A DNA stretch of 64,000 bases. Origin: Cliona cf. orientalis. Its lineage: Eukaryota; Porifera; Demospongiae; Clionaida; Clionaidae. This document shows positions 60,955 to 64,000 of this stretch, one piece after another. The translations under genes and the position numbers were made by a program. Position 1 is the first letter of the stretch. Each line of letters begins with the position of its first letter. The DNA is taken from assembly GCA_963930775.1 (NCBI GenBank), contig OZ005698.1:7260501-7324500 (forward strand), in the 5' to 3' direction. Below the pieces are notes generated by a model. It searched no databases. It was given only the letters and a program-made list of their open reading frames with translations, and was not told where the DNA came from.

Positions 60955-61747
60955 CTATTATTTGATTAAGAAAAATTCACAAATCAAATTGGTTAATATC
61001 AGTTAATATCTAACATTGTGATATCTAAAATAAAAAGAAATTGGAACAATTTAACAGGAAGAACGTTATGTAATGATTAAAAAATTAATAATGTTAATCC
61101 TCACACCATTATGTTTGATTAACAATACCTCAAGGCAAGTGTATCCTTCTAGCAAATGTAGTTCAATATTTGGCACACAAATTTCAATAAAGAATAATGT
61201 AGAATGCATTGGACTCAGGGGATGACACCCACGAAAAGTTTAAAGTTCATCAATTAACCATTCTTGAGACAAAACGTACTACATATACTATAATATATAT
61301 AGGCATACATAAGTGTAAAAAAATTACCAAGTAGAAAAAAAAGCAAAGTTAAATAATTAAATAAATAATAATATAATTATCGGAGCTCTGGGCAACACCT
61401 GAAGGTATAATTTTTATATGGGCATGTAGAGCAGCATGTGACTAGAAACTTGATGAAGCCGGATTTTTGATTCACGTCTTTAATTAGGAGATATCAAGCA
61501 AAAGGTATTATTTTGGACCGGTCACTGTGGCCTCATTGTTAGAACCTCGCTTCAGCAAGCGATTTCATATTTTTATCCACATAATACGTACATGTGACCA
61601 TGAATCACGTCATGTTTTGGACACGCCTACATCGTGATCGGCTGGTCTGACACGCCTACACGATGAGCGGATTCCTGAAGTTGAGTACAGCATATTTCAG
61701 CATTTTCGAGTTTCTAGAAGGTCTGGTCCGTCTACTATAGTTGATCC
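60955..61747. other. Spacer or intron, no exon supported
   Basis: AT-rich sequence upstream of the Ig/FN3 exons. It may contain intron of that gene, but no further exon was recognised. Confidence 0.4.
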
Positions 61748-61869
61748 AAATGTCAGATCTGGCGTGGCGTGGCACCAGCTGCCATGGCCAAGTCAGTGGA
61801 TCATGAAAAGCTAGCTCGCTCGCTAGCGCTCAGGCTTAACTCTGCCGACCCCGTACCGATCGAATTTCG

Positions 61870-61911
61870 TGACGTCACGGCCAACCGCTATTAATTTGTT
61901 CTGCGCATGCG
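61870..61911. promoter_or_regulatory. CRE (TGACGTCA) plus NRF1-like GCGCATGCG
   Basis: Perfect TGACGTCA at 61870-61877 and GCGCATGCG at 61903-61911, just 3' of a strong-context ATG (GCCATGG at 61783). The pair is conserved in the other duplicate (9713-9761), suggesting promoter activity. Confidence 0.45.
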
Positions 61912-62074
61912 TATCCACGAGGGTAGTGCAACTATTCACTCTTGTTTTGATCCCACCGTTCCTACTTCTGCAATTATACCCGGCAATGCCGTGCCAGTTT
62001 GCATTAAGCTGAGAGCTCAGGAAGCTACTTTATGTGAGCCTTGAACATGACTGTGTTAATGATTGTCTGTATAA

Positions 62075-63075
62075 TTTAAAAACATGTCACAATCAGGGGA
62101 TAATGTGGCTAGCATGCATGATCATCTATTAACAGTACATGCTCACAAAACATAGAGACATAGTTCATGCACAGATTATTCGGGGCGAGCCTGAGCGAGC
62201 CCCGAATACACGAGAGACAGGAAACGATGATATGTTTGTGGGGTGATCATTTCAGTGAAGAGAGAGTTAAATTTTGAACGCGTAAGGTAATGGTCGTCAT
62301 GCGCATGCGCATACGCCCGCACTATACTATCGATCTCTGATCGATCTGAGAGACAACTGGAGCGTAGGCAAGGCATAAAACTGGAAAGGTGAGTGCTGTA
62401 CCACTCTAGCAAGGCTCAAATCCACGACTAACATCACTGGTAGACTCCACTTTGGCTCGGAGGCTTATCCCCTCAGGGCCTGTACTTGGACTCATGGTCA
62501 TGGCATGTAGACTACTATAAAATTAGGTGATCAACATTATACTAGCAATCTGTGATACTTTCACTGTCATGGTAGCTTCTCAGGTCTAGCTACTGGGGTA
62601 CCAACCCCGTGCGCATGCATGCCTGTAGCTTTAAGAAATCTTGTTACTTTTGCGAAGGCTCGCCCCGCACAGATGATTTTCATCAGCACTAGTATAATCT
62701 ATGGTTCATGCACACTGCCTGACCATTAGTACCGCGCGCATGCGCAGATGGAAGCGGTTGCAGTGGGCACCTCTCGCTTCGCTCGAGGCTCGGTGGCTAG
62801 CGCCAGCGCATGCTTAGCAGGCCTTTCAAAACGCGCGGCGCTTCGCGCCGATCGACAATGTGTCGCTAGCTGTAGCTATGGCCCGAGGCATTAAGGCTAC
62901 TCTTCTTTGTGCACACGGCCCTACAGTTCTGACCAATCCTGAGCCTTGTAGTGCGGCTCGTTCATAGCAACCGGGCGCTTCCAAGACGCGTATCCATGCC
63001 CTCATGTAATGACACGGACTATATAAGAAAATTGTCGCTCTGAAAAATACTTTTCGTTGTATAATATATATAATT
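62075..63075. mobile_element. ~1 kb insertion within duplication copy 2
   Basis: Sequence absent from copy 1. It has a CGGGGCGAGCC/GGCTCGCCCCG pair, also present near 34850, several GCGCATGCGC-type palindromes and CGCGGCGCTTCGCGCCG. A TTCATGCACA direct repeat is seen at 62163 and 62704. Boundaries are set by loss of homology. No transposase was found. Confidence 0.45.
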
Positions 63076-64000
63076 AGTGAATACATCGATGGTGACAAAT
63101 TACTAGAAAGTTTCCAACATGATAATTAATTTTTATGATCATCTTAACATCATGGTATATACTTTGCCAGAAAGGCTAGTACTAATTATTGCTCTCTATG
63201 ATATTACTTTACATGAGTGCCAACAGGTTGACCAACTTTGAGTATTATATATATAGGCAGCAGCCTGGCTGGCCATTTAGAACAAATTGCCTGAGTATTT
63301 CTCTGTATCCATCCAAAGTTTGAGGTTAAAGCAGGTGATGGTTGTACATACACCGATATGGTTAAGATTCGGCCCGAACTTTATGAGGGCATATTCAAAT
63401 TGAAAGGCGTTTTGAAGCAATAGCTCAATGAGGTTCTCAGACATGCAGTGCTTATGTAGGAACTGGCTGATCATGAAGTTAGATTCTTATTATCTTTATA
63501 TGAACACTCATTAAGTTATGCAGCTCATAAAAAGGTTAAACTTTCAGTTTCAATAATAATATTTTAGTGTTCTCTCTAAGTTAAAACCTTAGAGCACTGT
63601 ATTAATATAATATTATTGTATTTGATATCTCGCCAAGAAATTTATATTATAGCTATAGATAATATTTATCAGGGTTTTTTTGTTCCTTTTTAGGGGGGGA
63701 TACTATTTCTATATACCTCAGGATATATTTATGTGTGTGCCAAGAGTACTCCTGGAGTCTTGTCTGCTGTAGAGCAACCCTTGATCTTGCATGTGTGCAC
63801 GATAATCTCTACTCTATTGAACAGGACCACAAAATACCAAATCTGGTTCAGAAGCTAGGATGTGGTTTTGCTACATATTCATTGCCATGTAGCGACAGAT
63901 GCCTGTTGCCATGCATGAACTAATAAAGGGCTCATACCAACCTATGGAGAATGACGACCACAAAATAGAATTAGATTGCAAAAAGAAATCCATACATAAT

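Larger units (their letters stand above)
61748..64000 (+). repeat. Second duplicated segment, copy 2 (runs off the window)
   Basis: Matches 9598-10792 in order, with ~1 kb of extra sequence at about 62075-63075. Homology resumes at TAGTGAATACATCGATGGTG. It continues to the last base of the window, so its right limit is unknown. Confidence 0.85.

Noticed and set aside
62826..63098. 90-codon minus ORF
   Set aside because: In the ~1 kb insertion of a repeat copy, low-complexity ends, no family features.

Overview
The window is eukaryotic. It has multi-exon genes with GT..AG introns, AT-rich spacers, many terminal-inverted-repeat elements, a Penelope-like element (PLE) and a complete Ty3-type LTR retrotransposon. 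The host genes suggest an early-branching marine animal, most likely a demosponge. This rests on the gene mix: beta-helix receptors with a Cys-rich membrane module, a CARD-like membrane protein, orphan 7TM receptors and Ig/FN3 ectodomains. No species-diagnostic sequence was identified.

Layout. 0-9 kb has no gene I can support; it holds a long CT microsatellite, foldback elements and copy 1 of a 2.2 kb duplication. 9.3-13.9 kb has an orphan coding exon, copy 1 of a second duplication, a TA-flanked transposon and a minus-strand VWA7/Het-C-like secreted protein gene with an in-frame TGA. 15-16.7 kb has a Ser/Thr-rich ORF pair and an intact gene for a CARD-like protein with two membrane segments. 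17.5-23 kb has copy 2 of the 2.2 kb duplication, then a PLE (GIY-YIG reverse transcriptase, minus strand) that abuts a POLR3B 3' coding fragment. 24-30 kb has a TIR element, a broken 7TM receptor gene and a second, decayed POLR3B 3' fragment. 30-37.2 kb has two tandem beta-helix receptor genes, both broken. 38 kb has a four-EF-hand protein gene with a frameshift. 39.3-40.8 kb is a TA-flanked transposon with a nested foldback. 41.3-48.6 kb is a two-exon 7TM receptor gene whose intron holds an ~850 bp tandem array. 50.8-61 kb has a uroporphyrinogen-III synthase 3' fragment and an Ig/FN3 gene; a Ty3 retrotransposon with apparently identical LTRs lies inside one coding exon of the latter. 61.7-64 kb is copy 2 of the second duplication and runs off the window.

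Main message. Nearly every host gene carries a frameshift, an in-frame stop or a truncation, while the LTR element's 1767-codon ORF, the CARD-like gene and the two-exon 7TM gene are open. This means either a pseudogene-rich, transposon-saturated segment (partly built from 3' gene fragments) or residual indel errors in the assembly. Read-level evidence is needed to tell these apart, so reading frames below are given as they stand. Similarities to named families were judged by eye; no search was run.
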